The notes: generated by a model not told the origin, from the letters alone. DNA of 64,000 nucleotides from Haloferula helveola (GCF_037076345.1 NZ_AP024702.1:5146001-5210000); one strand, 5' to 3'. Numbered from the stretch's first letter, positions 1-9,411 are shown. Translations and numbers: made by a program.

Positions 1-151
1 CATCGAGCCCGACACAAGTGAAGCCTGACGGCAAAATCACGGCGGCAGCCGAAACCGGGCCGGCGAGTGGTCCCCTTCCCGCTTCGTCGATTCCGGCGAC
101 CGTCTTCAGGCCGCGCGACCAGCAGGTGGCTTCAAGCGAGAAGTCGGGCAC
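1..151 (-). CDS. rnhB: Ribonuclease HII, N-terminal part (cut by window edge)
   Basis: RNase HII cleaves the RNA strand of RNA-DNA hybrids and removes misincorporated ribonucleotides. Reading the minus strand from a GTG at 151, the frame begins [11 protein letters not shown] and continues with [16 protein letters not shown], the diagnostic N-terminal RNase HII motif. It holds the first two acidic catalytic residues (Asp22 and Glu23). Fifty codons are visible before the frame leaves the window at base 1. The start lies 6 bp after the stop of the CAP lipoprotein gene, so the two are probably co-transcribed. The GTG start fits the usual family N-terminus (M-PDF-LE). The family call is firm; completeness of the gene cannot be judged here. 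Confidence 0.9.
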   Translation of the reverse strand, partial: MPDFSLEATCWSRGLKTVAGIDEAGRGPLAGPVSAAAVILPSGFTCVGLD

Positions 152-157
152 GCAGCA

Positions 158-754
158 TCAAAACCCGCCGAGATGCTCCCGGAAAGCCATCTTTGTCGGA
201 GCCGAGAGACCTTTCGTCGCAAAGATCTGGGTCGCATAGACCATCCCGTCTGCGGCGACGTAGACGCCGAGTCCGGAAGTGTGCCACTTCTGCTTCAGAT
301 TGAAGCGGTGGCCTTTCGATCCGGTCCACGCACTGGTGAGCTGGCTGGCGATGTCTCCTTGGATGACTCCGCCGGCGACATTCTCGGCGACCGATCCCAT
401 CCCGTAGGTGCGCTGTGCGACCATGGTCCGCTGTTCAAAGCCGTAGTGGCTGATGTTCTGCGAGCCGACCGAGAACTTGCCGCGATTTCGGGCCATGAAC
501 TCGCAGTGCTCCTGAGCCATCCGATCGAGACCGGAGTGACGTTGGAGCGGTTCACGGCCGATCGAACGCCGGTAGGCATTGATCGAGGCATCCAGTTTGC
601 GGACAACTGCGGATTGCGAGATCGACTTGGATGGCGTCGAGTGGCTGGCCGTGGCCGACATCGGCACACGGGTGGTGTCGAGGCTCGAGGAGCAGGATGC
701 CAGAAGGAGCATGCCCCCCAAACCGACCCATGGAAGCAGGCTGGTTGTTTTCAT
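158..754 (-). CDS. CAP/SCP-domain lipoprotein
   Basis: 198-residue exported protein. The N-terminus is a lipoprotein signal (hydrophobic stretch ending LLASC, lipid-anchored Cys about residue 21), followed by a short Ser/Thr-rich linker. The rest is a CAP (cysteine-rich secretory/PR-1) domain: an INAYR helix, an AENVA motif, and the late GHRFNL motif followed by GLGVYV and a final YATQIF strand. Bacterial CAP proteins are envelope proteins of mostly unknown activity, some of them lipid-binding or peptidase-like. The gene sits between acpS and rnhB on the same strand. An AT-rich stretch upstream probably carries its promoter. The fold call is confident; the function is not known. Confidence 0.85.
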   Translation of the reverse strand: MKTTSLLPWVGLGGMLLLASCSSSLDTTRVPMSATASHSTPSKSISQSAVVRKLDASINAYRRSIGREPLQRHSGLDRMAQEHCEFMARNRGKFSVGSQNISHYGFEQRTMVAQRTYGMGSVAENVAGGVIQGDIASQLTSAWTGSKGHRFNLKQKWHTSGLGVYVAADGMVYATQIFATKGLSAPTKMAFREHLGGF

Positions 755-785
755 GTGGGTGTGGGACGGGGGTGTGAGCGGGCCC

Positions 786-813
786 CATATACTCCAATCG
801 ATGGAAAAGTAAA
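786..813 (-). promoter_or_regulatory. Candidate sigma-70 promoter of the CAP lipoprotein gene
   Basis: On the minus strand TTTACT (808-813) and TATATG (786-791) are separated by 16 bp, each matching four of six consensus bases. They lie about 30 bp before the ATG of the CAP gene, in an unusually AT-rich stretch (about 790-850). The palindrome CGAATTT-TAA-AAATTCG (814-830) sits just upstream of the -35 on that strand and could instead be the terminator of acpS. Confidence 0.35.
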
Positions 814-868
814 CGAATTTTAAAAATTCGAATTCTTTTACAAAATACGTATTTCCCCCACTAACGGC

Positions 869-1258
869 TCAAAGTGAGGCAGTCATCGCCACCGCATTTG
901 CCGCCGCATAGGACTTGGCATGCGTCAGACTGATCAGGACTTCGACAATCCCCTGGCTCTCGGCGAAACGCTTGCCGGCACCGCTGAGGACCAGCTGGGG
1001 AGCCCCGGATGAGCGGCGCCGGACTTCCATGTCCAGCCACTCCAGATCCTTGCCGATTCCGGTTCCGAAGGCCTTGGCAACCGCCTCCTTGGCGGAAAAG
1101 CGGGCGGCGTAGTGGAGTCCGGGGCGGCTCTGGGCGTCGCAATACTCCCTCTCCGTCCGGGTGAATACCTTCTCCGCGAATTTGCCGCCGTAGCCTTCGA
1201 GCAGGCGTTCGATGCGCTCGACCTCGATCACATCGATTCCGATCCCGAAAATGCTCAT
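869..1258 (-). CDS. acpS: Holo-[acyl-carrier-protein] synthase
   Basis: AcpS transfers 4'-phosphopantetheine from CoA to a Ser of acyl carrier protein, activating fatty-acid synthesis. The 129-residue product has the family hallmarks: GIGIDVIEVERIE at the N-terminus (Mg-binding Asp) and the FSAKEAVAKAFGTGI core with the conserved Glu and Lys. The length is normal. The start is the ATG at 1258, whose ATGA overlaps the stop of pdxJ, so the two genes are translationally coupled. The pdxJ-acpS pairing is common in bacteria, which supports the call. A longer frame upstream of this ATG is only the shadow of pdxJ. Confidence 0.95.
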   Translation of the reverse strand: MSIFGIGIDVIEVERIERLLEGYGGKFAEKVFTRTEREYCDAQSRPGLHYAARFSAKEAVAKAFGTGIGKDLEWLDMEVRRRSSGAPQLVLSGAGKRFAESQGIVEVLISLTHAKSYAAANAVAMTASL

Positions 1259-2001
1259 TGCGGATAGGCTCCCATCGCGGTCTTCATCTCCCGAACCGCG
1301 GTCGGTAGCCCGACCCGCATCGCCCGCGCCACGACGGAGTGGCCGATGTTCAATTCGGTCAGGTAAGGCACGGGGAACAACTCCGGCAGATTGTCGTAGT
1401 TGATGCCATGGCCGGCATTGACTTGGAGGTCCATGCCGGCGCCCGCCCTTGCCGCATCGACGAGACGCTCGACCTCCATGCTGCGGTCGGCTGTCGAAGC
1501 ATTGGCAAAGCAACCGGTGTGAAGCTCGACCATCTGGCCACCAGCTTCCGCCGATGCCTCGACCTGCGCCGCGTCCGGGTCGATGAAAAGCGAAACCTTG
1601 ATTCCGGTCTCCCTGAGTGCGGCAACGCACCGTTTCACCTCATCGAGGCGACCGGCCACATCAAGCCCGCCCTCGGTCGTCACCTCTTCCCGGGTCTCCG
1701 GGACCAAGCAGACGAAGTCCGGGCGCACCTTCAGGGCCAGAGCCAGCATCTCCTCGGTGACTCCCATCTCGAGGTTGAGGGGAAGGCCGCAGCGTTCGCG
1801 GATCTCGAATGCATCCCGATCCTGCATGTGGCGACGGTCGCCGCGAACGTGGATCGTGATCGAGTCCGCACCTCCCTTGGCGGCATCCAGCGCCGCGGTC
1901 AGTGGCGACGGTTCCGCATTCGGCGAATCCGGCAGCAGTGCGTAGCGAGCCTGCCGCAGCGTCGCGACATGGTCGACATTGACTCCCAACAGCAGGCTCA
2001 C
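1255..2001 (-). CDS. pdxJ: Pyridoxine 5'-phosphate synthase
   Basis: PdxJ condenses 1-deoxyxylulose 5-phosphate with 3-amino-2-oxopropyl phosphate to make pyridoxine 5'-phosphate, the last ring-forming step of DXP-dependent vitamin B6 synthesis. The product (248 residues from this start) is a TIM barrel beginning LLLGVNVDHVATLRQAR, with conserved GADSITIHVRGDRRHMQD and NAGHGINYDN segments. The start could be GTG at 2001 or TTG at 2007. I chose GTG because it gives the usual short N-terminus before the first strand. The end overlaps acpS by four bases, and purH lies 48 bp upstream on the same strand. Identity is firm; the start is the only uncertainty. Confidence 0.95.
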   Translation of the reverse strand: MSLLLGVNVDHVATLRQARYALLPDSPNAEPSPLTAALDAAKGGADSITIHVRGDRRHMQDRDAFEIRERCGLPLNLEMGVTEEMLALALKVRPDFVCLVPETREEVTTEGGLDVAGRLDEVKRCVAALRETGIKVSLFIDPDAAQVEASAEAGGQMVELHTGCFANASTADRSMEVERLVDAARAGAGMDLQVNAGHGINYDNLPELFPVPYLTELNIGHSVVARAMRVGLPTAVREMKTAMGAYPQ

Positions 2002-2049
2002 CGGCAAAGCATCGCTGAAAACTCGGAACTGAAAACCTGAAACTCTCCG

Positions 2050-3591
2050 TCAGTGGCGGAAGTGCCGGTGGCCGGTGAAGACCATCGCGAGACCGGCTTC
2101 GTCGGCTGCGGCGATGACTTCCTCGTCGCGGATCGAGCCGCCGGGCTGGATGCAGGCGGTCGCTCCGGCGTCAATGGCGGCCTTGAGGCCGTCGGCAAAC
2201 GGGAACATCGCATCGGATGCGATCACCGAGCCATCGAGCGGCAAGCCTGCCTCTTCGGCTTTCCAGACCGCGATGCGCGAGCTGTCGACGCGGCTCATCT
2301 GGCCGGCGCCGATTCCGAGGGTACGGTCGGCACGGGCGTAGACGATGGCATTCGACTTCACGTGCTTGACCACCCGCCAGGCGAAGCGCATGGCGCGCAT
2401 CTCTTCCTCGGTGGGCGGACGCTTCGAGACGACCTTGCTCTCGAGATCATCGAGACCAAGCGCGGTATGGTCGCGATCCATCACCATCAGCCCTCCCGGA
2501 CAGGACCGGAGGAGCGGAGCCTTCTTGGCCGACAGATAAGCCTCGTTTAGCTTCATGAGGCGGAGGTTCTTCTTCTTCTGCAGCACCGCCCTCGCCTCGG
2601 GTTCGTAGTCGGGCGCGATGATGACGTCGGTGAAGATCTCCGAGATGATGCGCGCGACGCCTTCCGTCAGCGGCCGGTTGCACACGATCACACCTCCGAA
2701 GGGTGCCTGGCGATCGGTTTCGAACGCCTTCTTCCACGCCTCGCGCAGGTCGTCGTCATCCTGCCCGACGCCGCACGGGTTGGTGTGCTTGAGGATGCCG
2801 ATGGTCGGCCGGACGAAGTCGAGGATCAGGTCGGCCGCCGCCTCGATATCGAGGATGTTGGTATAGCTGAGCTCCTTGCCTTGGAGTTGGCTGAAGCAGC
2901 TACTAAAGTCACCGTAGAGAGCCGCTTTCTGGTGCGGGTTGTCTCCGTAGCGGAGTTCGCGGTCGAGCGGCAGGCTCACCGTGTAGGTGCAGCGTGTGCC
3001 GTCCTCGCACTTGCCGAGGAAGTTCGAAATCGCTCCGTCGTATTCGGAGGTCCGGTGGAAGACCTTGACCGCGAGTTCCTCACGGAAGCCGAGGGTGGTA
3101 TTGCCATCGTGATCCTTCATCTCGTCAATCACCCGGGCGTAGTCGCCCGGATCGGTGACGACCGTGACGTGGGCGTAGTTCTTCGCCGCGCTGCGGAGCA
3201 TCGAAGGGCCTCCGATGTCGATGTTCTCGATTGCCTCGGCGAGAGTGACGCCCTCCTTCGCCACCGTTTCCTCGAAGGGGTAGAGATTCACAACGACCAG
3301 ATCGATCGGCGGGATGTCGTGTTTCGTCGCCTGTGCGAGATGCTCCTTGTCGTCACGCTTGTGAAGCAATCCTCCGTGGACCTTCGGGTGCAGGGTCTTC
3401 ACCCGGCCCTCGAAGAGCTCGGGGGCGCCCGTGTAGTCGGACACATCGGTCACCGGCAGCCCGGCTTCCCTGAGTGCCTTGGCGGTGCCACCTGTCGAGA
3501 GCAGTTGGACGCCGAACTCATGGAGTTCCTTGGCGAATTCGGCGAGGCCGGACTTGTCGGATACGGAGAGAAGCGCGCGCTGAATGGACAT
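2050..3591 (-). CDS. purH: Bifunctional AICAR transformylase/IMP cyclohydrolase
   Basis: Catalyses the last two steps of de novo purine synthesis: formyl transfer to AICAR, then ring closure to IMP. The 513-residue protein has both domains. The N-terminal IMP cyclohydrolase (about 1-190) starts [16 protein letters not shown] and contains the [13 protein letters not shown] motif. The C-terminal transformylase contains [21 protein letters not shown] and [11 protein letters not shown], and ends FTGHRHFRH. Start ATG at 3591 was chosen because cyclohydrolases begin immediately before this strand; 19 extra upstream codons are not family-like. It leads the purH-pdxJ-acpS cluster. Confidence 0.97.
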   Translation of the reverse strand: MSIQRALLSVSDKSGLAEFAKELHEFGVQLLSTGGTAKALREAGLPVTDVSDYTGAPELFEGRVKTLHPKVHGGLLHKRDDKEHLAQATKHDIPPIDLVVVNLYPFEETVAKEGVTLAEAIENIDIGGPSMLRSAAKNYAHVTVVTDPGDYARVIDEMKDHDGNTTLGFREELAVKVFHRTSEYDGAISNFLGKCEDGTRCTYTVSLPLDRELRYGDNPHQKAALYGDFSSCFSQLQGKELSYTNILDIEAAADLILDFVRPTIGILKHTNPCGVGQDDDDLREAWKKAFETDRQAPFGGVIVCNRPLTEGVARIISEIFTDVIIAPDYEPEARAVLQKKKNLRLMKLNEAYLSAKKAPLLRSCPGGLMVMDRDHTALGLDDLESKVVSKRPPTEEEMRAMRFAWRVVKHVKSNAIVYARADRTLGIGAGQMSRVDSSRIAVWKAEEAGLPLDGSVIASDAMFPFADGLKAAIDAGATACIQPGGSIRDEEVIAAADEAGLAMVFTGHRHFRH

Positions 3592-3667
3592 CAAGAAGGG
3601 TGTGTTCGGATTGGGAACTCGCGTACCCCTGACCCCCGCCACCGGCAAGCCCCAATGTGGGCCGGTA

Positions 3668-4519
3668 TCAACCCTCGACCACCCGCTGGCGCATCTCGCC
3701 GAGTCCTTCGATGCCGCAAATCACCGAGTCCCCCGGTGTCAGATAGCGCGGGGGCTTCATGCCCATCCCGACGCCGCCGGGGGTGCCGGTCGCAATCACG
3801 TCGCCTGGCAGGAGGCTCATGAAGCGGCTGATGTAGCTCACGAGGAAGGCGACACCATTCATCATGTCTCCCGTCCAGCCGTTCTGGCGGATCACGCCAT
3901 TGACCTTGCACCAGAGCCGGAGGCCTTGGGGGTCGGGGATCTGGGATGCCGGTGTCAGTGCAGGCCCCATCGGGCCAAACCCGTCGCAACTTTTGCCCTT
4001 CGTCCACTGACCGCCCATCTCTTTCTGGTAGGTGCGCTCCGAGTAGTCGCAGAACACCGAGTAGCCGGCTACGTGGTCGAGGGCGTCCAGTTCCGAGACG
4101 CGGCTCGCGGTCTTCCCGATGACCACGGCCAACTCGACCTCGTAGTCGAGTTTCTTGGATCCGGGCGGGCGGGTCACATCATCGAAAGGACCGCTCCAGG
4201 CCGAGTTGGCCTTCATGAAGAGCACCGGCTCAGACGGGATCTCCTCGCCGAACTCCTTCGCATGATCGAGGTAGTTCTTACCGACGCAGACGATCTTCGA
4301 CGGGCGATCGATCGGTGGCCCGATGCGCGCGGTTGGCGGGATCTCCTCGCCGTCGGGGCAGCCGTCGGCGACCCACGACTCAAGCGCGTCCATGCCGCCG
4401 AAGGCGAAAAACCCCTCGTCGTAGTCGTGGAATTGCCCGCTGGCGTCGATTCGGCGCCCGTCATCCAGCAGCACTCCCGGCTCCTCGCGGCCCGGTTCCC
4501 CGAAACGGATCAGCTTCAC
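3668..4519 (-). CDS. Fumarylacetoacetate hydrolase family protein
   Basis: 283-residue FAH-fold enzyme, a family that hydrolyses C-C bonds or decarboxylates 2-oxo acids with a bound Mg or Ca ion. An N-terminal cap of about 65 residues is followed by KIVCVGKNYLDHAKEFG. The metal ligands fall in LDYEVELAVVIGK and VFCDYSER, followed by the GKSCDGFGPMGP substrate loop and the late IATGTPGGVGMG motif. The overall form matches the 2-hydroxyhepta-2,4-diene-1,7-dioate isomerase/fumarylpyruvate hydrolase subgroup, but substrate cannot be assigned. Translation probably starts at GTG 4519 since no ATG fits. It is separated from purH by 76 bp and divergent from tgt. Confidence 0.88.
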   Translation of the reverse strand: MKLIRFGEPGREEPGVLLDDGRRIDASGQFHDYDEGFFAFGGMDALESWVADGCPDGEEIPPTARIGPPIDRPSKIVCVGKNYLDHAKEFGEEIPSEPVLFMKANSAWSGPFDDVTRPPGSKKLDYEVELAVVIGKTASRVSELDALDHVAGYSVFCDYSERTYQKEMGGQWTKGKSCDGFGPMGPALTPASQIPDPQGLRLWCKVNGVIRQNGWTGDMMNGVAFLVSYISRFMSLLPGDVIATGTPGGVGMGMKPPRYLTPGDSVICGIEGLGEMRQRVVEG

Positions 4520-4631
4520 GCCACGGTGTCTAACACCATCATTCCCCCGAAGTCAAAGCTCCACGGCGGCGGAACGAGGCGAACTCGGGGCTTTGCGGGA
4601 CGGCAGTCATCGGCTATTCGGCGCCCCCGCC

Positions 4632-5753
4632 ATGTTCGAAGTCCTTCACCGTGACCCAGCCAGCAAGGCCCGTTCCGGGGTCATGCAGCTGGCCCATGGC
4701 GCGGTCGAAACCCCGATTTTCATGCCGGTGGGAACCCAGGGTTCGGTGAAAACCCTGCATCCGGATGAACTGGACCTGCTCGGGGCTCAGATCATTCTCG
4801 GAAATACTTACCACCTCTGGCTGAGGCCCGGACACGAGCTGATCCGCGACTTCGGCGGGCTCCACGGATTCGCCTCTTGGGACAAGCCGATCCTCACCGA
4901 CTCCGGTGGATTCCAAGTCTGGTCACTCGCCAAGCTCCGGAAGATCACCGAACAGGGCGTCCGGTTCCAAAACCACCTCGACGGCGCGAAGATGCTGCTC
5001 ACCCCCGAGCTCAGCATGGAGATCCAGGCCGGCCTCGGATCGGACATCGCGATGCTCTTCGACGAGTGTCCCCCCTACCCGTGCGAGAAACGTTACGCCG
5101 CCGAGTCTTTGGGGCTGACCACCCGTTGGGCACGGCGGTGCAAGGATTGGGTCAGCGAAAACCAGCCCCGCTCCGGCGATGGTCCGCAGCGCCATTTCGG
5201 AATCGTGCAGGGCTCGATCTGGGCGGAGCTGAGGGAGCAGTCGGCCCGCGAACTGGTTGAATTGGACTTTGATGGCTACGCCATCGGCGGGGTATCGGTC
5301 GGTGAGCCGGAAGAGGAGATGTTCCGTGCCATTGACCACTCCGTGCCCTTCCTGCCCGAGGACAAGCCGCGCTACGCGATGGGTCTTGGCACCCCGCCGC
5401 AGATTCTCGAGATGATCGGGCGGGGCGTCGACATGTTCGACTGCGTCATGCCGACCCGGGTCGCCCGGCATGGACAGGCGTTCACACTCGACGGTCCGAT
5501 CCACATCAAGAATCTGGAATTCGAGCGCGACTCCGGCCCCCTGTGCGAGTCGGCCGACCCCCATGTGGCGCGCTTCTCGCGGGCCTATATCCGGCACCTT
5601 TTCCGTGCCGGGGAAATCCTCGCTTTGCGGTTGCTTTCCTTTCACAATCTGCATTTCCTCCTCCGCCTCACAGCCCTCGCGCGCGAGGCAATCCACGACG
5701 GGAACTTCCTTGAGTTCAAGGAGTCCTTCACCCGGCGCTACACCAAGGCATGA
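4632..5753 (+). CDS. tgt: tRNA-guanine transglycosylase with altered zinc site
   Basis: Exchanges the wobble guanine of GUN anticodons for preQ1 in queuosine synthesis. 373 residues. The acid/base Asp90 in LTDSGGFQV and the nucleophile Asp270 in MFDCVMPTR are both present, as are the preQ1 loop (IVQGS, usually VQGG) and AIGGVSVGEP. Unusually, the C-terminal zinc motif CxCxxC, expected between GPL and SRAYIRHL, reads ADPHVA (308-313). All three Cys are lost, while the fourth ligand His338 (FHNL) remains. The start ATG 4632 precedes the usual FEVLHRD strand. The stop overlaps the yajC start (ATGA), the common tgt-yajC-sec arrangement. Confidence 0.95.
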   Translation: MFEVLHRDPASKARSGVMQLAHGAVETPIFMPVGTQGSVKTLHPDELDLLGAQIILGNTYHLWLRPGHELIRDFGGLHGFASWDKPILTDSGGFQVWSLAKLRKITEQGVRFQNHLDGAKMLLTPELSMEIQAGLGSDIAMLFDECPPYPCEKRYAAESLGLTTRWARRCKDWVSENQPRSGDGPQRHFGIVQGSIWAELREQSARELVELDFDGYAIGGVSVGEPEEEMFRAIDHSVPFLPEDKPRYAMGLGTPPQILEMIGRGVDMFDCVMPTRVARHGQAFTLDGPIHIKNLEFERDSGPLCESADPHVARFSRAYIRHLFRAGEILALRLLSFHNLHFLLRLTALAREAIHDGNFLEFKESFTRRYTKA

Positions 5754-6103
5754 CCGACCTCATCCCCGACATCGTTTCAATTCTGGCTGAAACCCCCGCC
5801 CCGAAACCCGGCAGCGGCGGTCTCATGGGCAATCCCCTCATCTTCTTCGGCCTGATCTTCGTGATGATGTATTTCCTCATGATCCGGCCGCAGCAGAAGC
5901 AGCGGAAAGAGCTTCAGAAGCGGATCGATGCCCTGCAGACCGGAGACCGGGTCGTCACCACCGCGGGCATTCACGCCATCGTTCACAACATCAAGGACAA
6001 GAGTGTCGTTCTCAAGGTCGCCGAAGGCACCATGATCGAGTTCGACAAGCAGGCCGTCGCCAGCGTGCAGAAGAAGGACAGCCCTTCCGGCGCGGCCAAG
6101 TGA
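5750..6103 (+). CDS. yajC: Preprotein translocase subunit YajC
   Basis: YajC is a small inner-membrane partner of the SecDF complex that assists Sec-dependent export. 117 residues: a short N-terminal tail, one transmembrane helix (IFFGLIFVMMYFLMIRP, about 32-48) and a cytoplasmic domain with the family pattern RPQQKQRKE then LQTGDRVVTTAGIHA. The gene begins inside the tgt stop codon (ATGA overlap) and is followed 41 bp later by secDF, so the three genes probably form one operon. Confidence 0.95.
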   Translation: MTDLIPDIVSILAETPAPKPGSGGLMGNPLIFFGLIFVMMYFLMIRPQQKQRKELQKRIDALQTGDRVVTTAGIHAIVHNIKDKSVVLKVAEGTMIEFDKQAVASVQKKDSPSGAAK

Positions 6104-6144
6104 GCTGAAGCTCCGGCCCATCATTGTTCCCCACTTTCCGACCC

Positions 6145-8595
6145 ATGATCCCATCGATCCTCGCCCTTGAAGTCGTCTCCGACCCGCTGGTTCTTTTCCT
6201 CTCGGGCCTTGCACTGCTGATTCTGTTCATCTGGTACTTCGCGACCGAGTCGGAAGTCCGCAAACGCAATGTCGGCACCATTCTCGTGCTCGGTCTCTGC
6301 ACCCTCTGCATCCTTGCCCTGATCCCGCCGGACAAGACGCTGAAGCGGGGTATCGATATCGCGGGCGGCTCGGCGTTCACGCTTCGAGTCCAGCCCAATG
6401 TCGACCCGACGACCGGGCAGGTCATCCCTCTCACCGCCAAGGATCTCGACAATGCGATCGAGACGATCGAGAAGCGCCTCAACGCGATGGGCACGAGCGA
6501 CATGCTCATTGCCAAGAGCGGCGACGACACGATCATTCTGCAGATGCCGGGCATGGACCCGGAGACTGCCGACGACATCCGGGAAACGCTGCAGAAGGTC
6601 GCCAAGCTTGAGCTCCGCGAGGTCAGTCCGCAGAGCCCGATACTCGCCGAGAAGGTGTTCAACGGCGAGGAAGTCGTTCCCGGCTACCGGGCCTACAAGC
6701 ATGAGGGAGAGAATCGCAAGGGCGAGCTCTTCACCGAGTATCTCCTGCTCAGCCGACGGACAGCGATCGACGGCGCCGATATCGCTGACGCCTGGCCTCA
6801 AACCCAGGGCAGCGATCACCAGGTCGGGATCAAGCTGACCGGCGAAGGTGGCGACAAGATGACCAACCTCACGAAGGACATGCGCGCCGGTGCTGACCGG
6901 ATCGCGGTGCTTCTCGACAACGAAGTGATCACCGCTCCCGTGGTGCAGAGCGTGCCCCTTGGCCGCAACTTCGTCATCATGGGTCAGGACAGCTTTGAAG
7001 AAGCGGGCACGCTCGCCAGCCAACTCCTCAATCCGCTCAAGAATGCCCTGGTCATTGACGAAGAGAGAACCGTCTCTCCGAGTCTGGGTAGCGCGGTGGT
7101 CGAACAAGGGGTGACATCAGCTTTGATCGGTCTCTCGCTGACCGCCTTGTTCATCCTGATCTACTACCGGACGGCGGGCATCATCGCTCTGATCGCGCTG
7201 GCCGTGAACTCGGTCCTGATCTTCGGCGGCATGGCGATGTTCGGCTTCACATTCACCCTGCCGGGGATCGCGGGCATCATCCTGACGATCGGTATGGCCG
7301 TCGATGCGAACGTCCTGATCTACGAGCGATTGCGTGAGGAACTCGAGCACGGCAAGTCGCTGGCGAATGCGATCAACACCGCCTACGAGAAGGCGTTCTC
7401 GGCGATCTTCGACTCCAACATCACTTCGCTTCTCACTGCGGTCATCCTGTTCTGGAAGGCCAGCGGCACGGTGGCCGGCTTCGCGGTTACCCTGACCATC
7501 GGTCTGCTCGGTTCGATGTTCTCGGCGATTCTCGTGACGCGCGTGTTCTTCCGCTGGGGCACCGACTCGGGAATGCTGAAGAACCTTTCGCTGCTGAACC
7601 TCTTCCGCTCGACCCACTGGGACTTCCTTGGCAAGCGCCGGATCGCCCTCGTGATTTCCACACTGCTCTTCGTCGCGGCAATTGGCGGGTTTGCTTGGAA
7701 ACGCTCTGCTGCCCTCGGTGTCGACTTCACCGGTGGCACCCTGCTGACCCTCAAGTTCGATGAAGACGCGGAAGGTATCCGTCGCGCCGATGCCGAGAAC
7801 GCGCTGAAGGATCTCGATACGGCCGCCAAGCCGATGGTTCAGGAAGAGAACATCCCGAACAGCGGCGAACTACTCAGCATCCGCTGCGCCACGGAAGATG
7901 CCGAGGAGGTTGAGGCAACCCTGCGTGCTGCCTTCCCGGTTCTCCAGGAGCGCGTGCCGGTCGTCGTAAACGGTGAAGACACCGGTGACACGAAGTTCGC
8001 GGTGGACGTGACGACCGAAAGCGTGTCCGCAACCGCCGGCTCGGCGTTCCTCGTCAACTCCTGCATCGCTCTCGGGCTCGGGCTGGTCGCGATCATGCTC
8101 TACATCAGCATCCGCTTCGAATTCTCCTTCGCGATCGGAGCGATCGTTGCGGTGGTTCATGACGTTGTCATCGCGGTCGGATTGATCGTGCTCTTCGGAG
8201 GCGAGCTATCGCTGATTCATGTGGGTGCGATCCTGACGATCGCGGGTTACTCGATCAATGACACCATCATCGTCTTCGACCGGATCCGCGAATCGCTGCT
8301 CACGGAGCGCGGCAAGGTGAAGGATCTCATGAACTCGGCGATCAACGCGACCCTCTCGCGTACCTTGCTGACCTCCATGACGACGATCTTCACGGTCGCG
8401 ATCCTCGCCATCTTCGGCGGCGCTGCCCTGCGTGACTTCTCGACGATGATTCTCGTCGGCCTGATCGTCGGCACCTACTCGTCGATCTTCGTCGCCTCGC
8501 CGATCGTCTACTGGTGGAGCCGTGGCAAGGGTCGCAACCTCCGTCGCGAGGTTCTCGACGCCAGCCTCGCCGGCGAAACCGCCGCGAACACCTGA
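6145..8595 (+). CDS. secDF: Protein translocase SecDF, fused
   Basis: SecD and SecF, usually separate, are joined in one 816-residue membrane protein that uses the proton gradient to pull preproteins out of the SecYEG channel. The SecD half has a first transmembrane helix, a periplasmic P1 region (about 60-290) and an RND-type helix bundle with GMAVDANVLIYERLREE. The SecF half starts about residue 490, has FKRSAALGVDFTGG-like features (GVDFTGGTLL), and ends with a second bundle containing AGYSINDTIIVFDRIRE. Start ATG 6145 was chosen; a TTG 21 bp upstream is possible but less likely. The fused form also occurs in other phyla. Confidence 0.95.
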   Translation: MIPSILALEVVSDPLVLFLSGLALLILFIWYFATESEVRKRNVGTILVLGLCTLCILALIPPDKTLKRGIDIAGGSAFTLRVQPNVDPTTGQVIPLTAKDLDNAIETIEKRLNAMGTSDMLIAKSGDDTIILQMPGMDPETADDIRETLQKVAKLELREVSPQSPILAEKVFNGEEVVPGYRAYKHEGENRKGELFTEYLLLSRRTAIDGADIADAWPQTQGSDHQVGIKLTGEGGDKMTNLTKDMRAGADRIAVLLDNEVITAPVVQSVPLGRNFVIMGQDSFEEAGTLASQLLNPLKNALVIDEERTVSPSLGSAVVEQGVTSALIGLSLTALFILIYYRTAGIIALIALAVNSVLIFGGMAMFGFTFTLPGIAGIILTIGMAVDANVLIYERLREELEHGKSLANAINTAYEKAFSAIFDSNITSLLTAVILFWKASGTVAGFAVTLTIGLLGSMFSAILVTRVFFRWGTDSGMLKNLSLLNLFRSTHWDFLGKRRIALVISTLLFVAAIGGFAWKRSAALGVDFTGGTLLTLKFDEDAEGIRRADAENALKDLDTAAKPMVQEENIPNSGELLSIRCATEDAEEVEATLRAAFPVLQERVPVVVNGEDTGDTKFAVDVTTESVSATAGSAFLVNSCIALGLGLVAIMLYISIRFEFSFAIGAIVAVVHDVVIAVGLIVLFGGELSLIHVGAILTIAGYSINDTIIVFDRIRESLLTERGKVKDLMNSAINATLSRTLLTSMTTIFTVAILAIFGGAALRDFSTMILVGLIVGTYSSIFVASPIVYWWSRGKGRNLRREVLDASLAGETAANT

Positions 8596-8671
8596 TCCGG
8601 CTTTCCGGTCTCCCCACACCTGCGTGATTCGGTCTTTCCCTCGAAAGGCCGATCGCGCAGCATCCTCCGGC

Positions 8672-9355
8672 ATGAGGCGCCTGCTTCCCCTCCTGCTGCT
8701 TCCGGCAACCGCGGTTGCCCAAGATGACGACGAACTGACCTACGGCATCGAGGTCCTTACCGGTTTCCGCAGCGAGTTCATCGACCGAGGGTTCTCGCTC
8801 TCGCAAGGACTCGTGGAGGTCCAACTCGGAGCGGAGGTCGCGCTCAGTGACGAGTGGCTGCTCGAGATCGGCGGTTGGTATGGAACCGGAACCGGCTCGG
8901 GGGACTTTGAGGCCGCTTCGGCATTCTTCGGCATCGTCTACGAGGCCGAGTCGTGGGACGCCGGCATGGATCTCTCGCTATCATCTTACGACCACCGGAT
9001 CTTCGACGACGGTGTCGCTGTCGGGCCATTCTACAATTGGTATCCGAACGACGACTGGCGGATCGGCGGAGCCTTTCAATACGACAGTGGGGCGAGTGGC
9101 TGGTATGGCAAAGTCGAGGCCGCATGGTCGAAACCCACGGGAGACGATTCGTTCATCACCCTTCTGGGCGGTATCAGCGGCACCTCGGGCTTCTACGGGC
9201 GCAGCGGGGCCAATGATCTCTTTGCCCGGTTGAGCTGGACCTACGGCGTCAACCGCCACGTCGCGTTCACCCCCTTCGTCGGCACCTCCGTGGCGCTGGA
9301 CTCGGATGCCTCGACCCGTCTCTACGCCGGGCTCTGGTTCGAGGTGAATTTCTGA
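8672..9355 (+). CDS. Outer-membrane beta-barrel-like protein
   Basis: 227-residue exported protein. The start at ATG 8672 gives a clear signal peptide (MRRLLPLLLLPATAVAQ, cut after AVA-Q). The mature part alternates aromatic and polar residues in short strands separated by acidic turns (GFRSEFIDRGFSLSQG, GGWYGTGTGS, LYAGLWFEVNF). It ends in Phe, a typical outer-membrane barrel terminus. The pattern suggests a small barrel of eight to ten strands, perhaps a porin-like or TorF-like protein, but no family was recognised. It lies 76 bp after secDF; linkage to that operon is possible but unproven. Confidence is high that it is real and exported, low on function. Confidence 0.7.
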   Translation: MRRLLPLLLLPATAVAQDDDELTYGIEVLTGFRSEFIDRGFSLSQGLVEVQLGAEVALSDEWLLEIGGWYGTGTGSGDFEAASAFFGIVYEAESWDAGMDLSLSSYDHRIFDDGVAVGPFYNWYPNDDWRIGGAFQYDSGASGWYGKVEAAWSKPTGDDSFITLLGGISGTSGFYGRSGANDLFARLSWTYGVNRHVAFTPFVGTSVALDSDASTRLYAGLWFEVNF

Positions 9356-9411
9356 GCGGAGCCCGGGGTTTGGCAGGCCTCCGGCGACTCCCGGGGGCGG
9401 TTCGGGCCTAC

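Noticed and set aside
4525-4537. GGTGT-CTA-ACACC palindrome just upstream of the FAH-family gene
   Set aside because: Only five-base arms, common by chance in GC-rich sequence, and too close to the start codon to judge.
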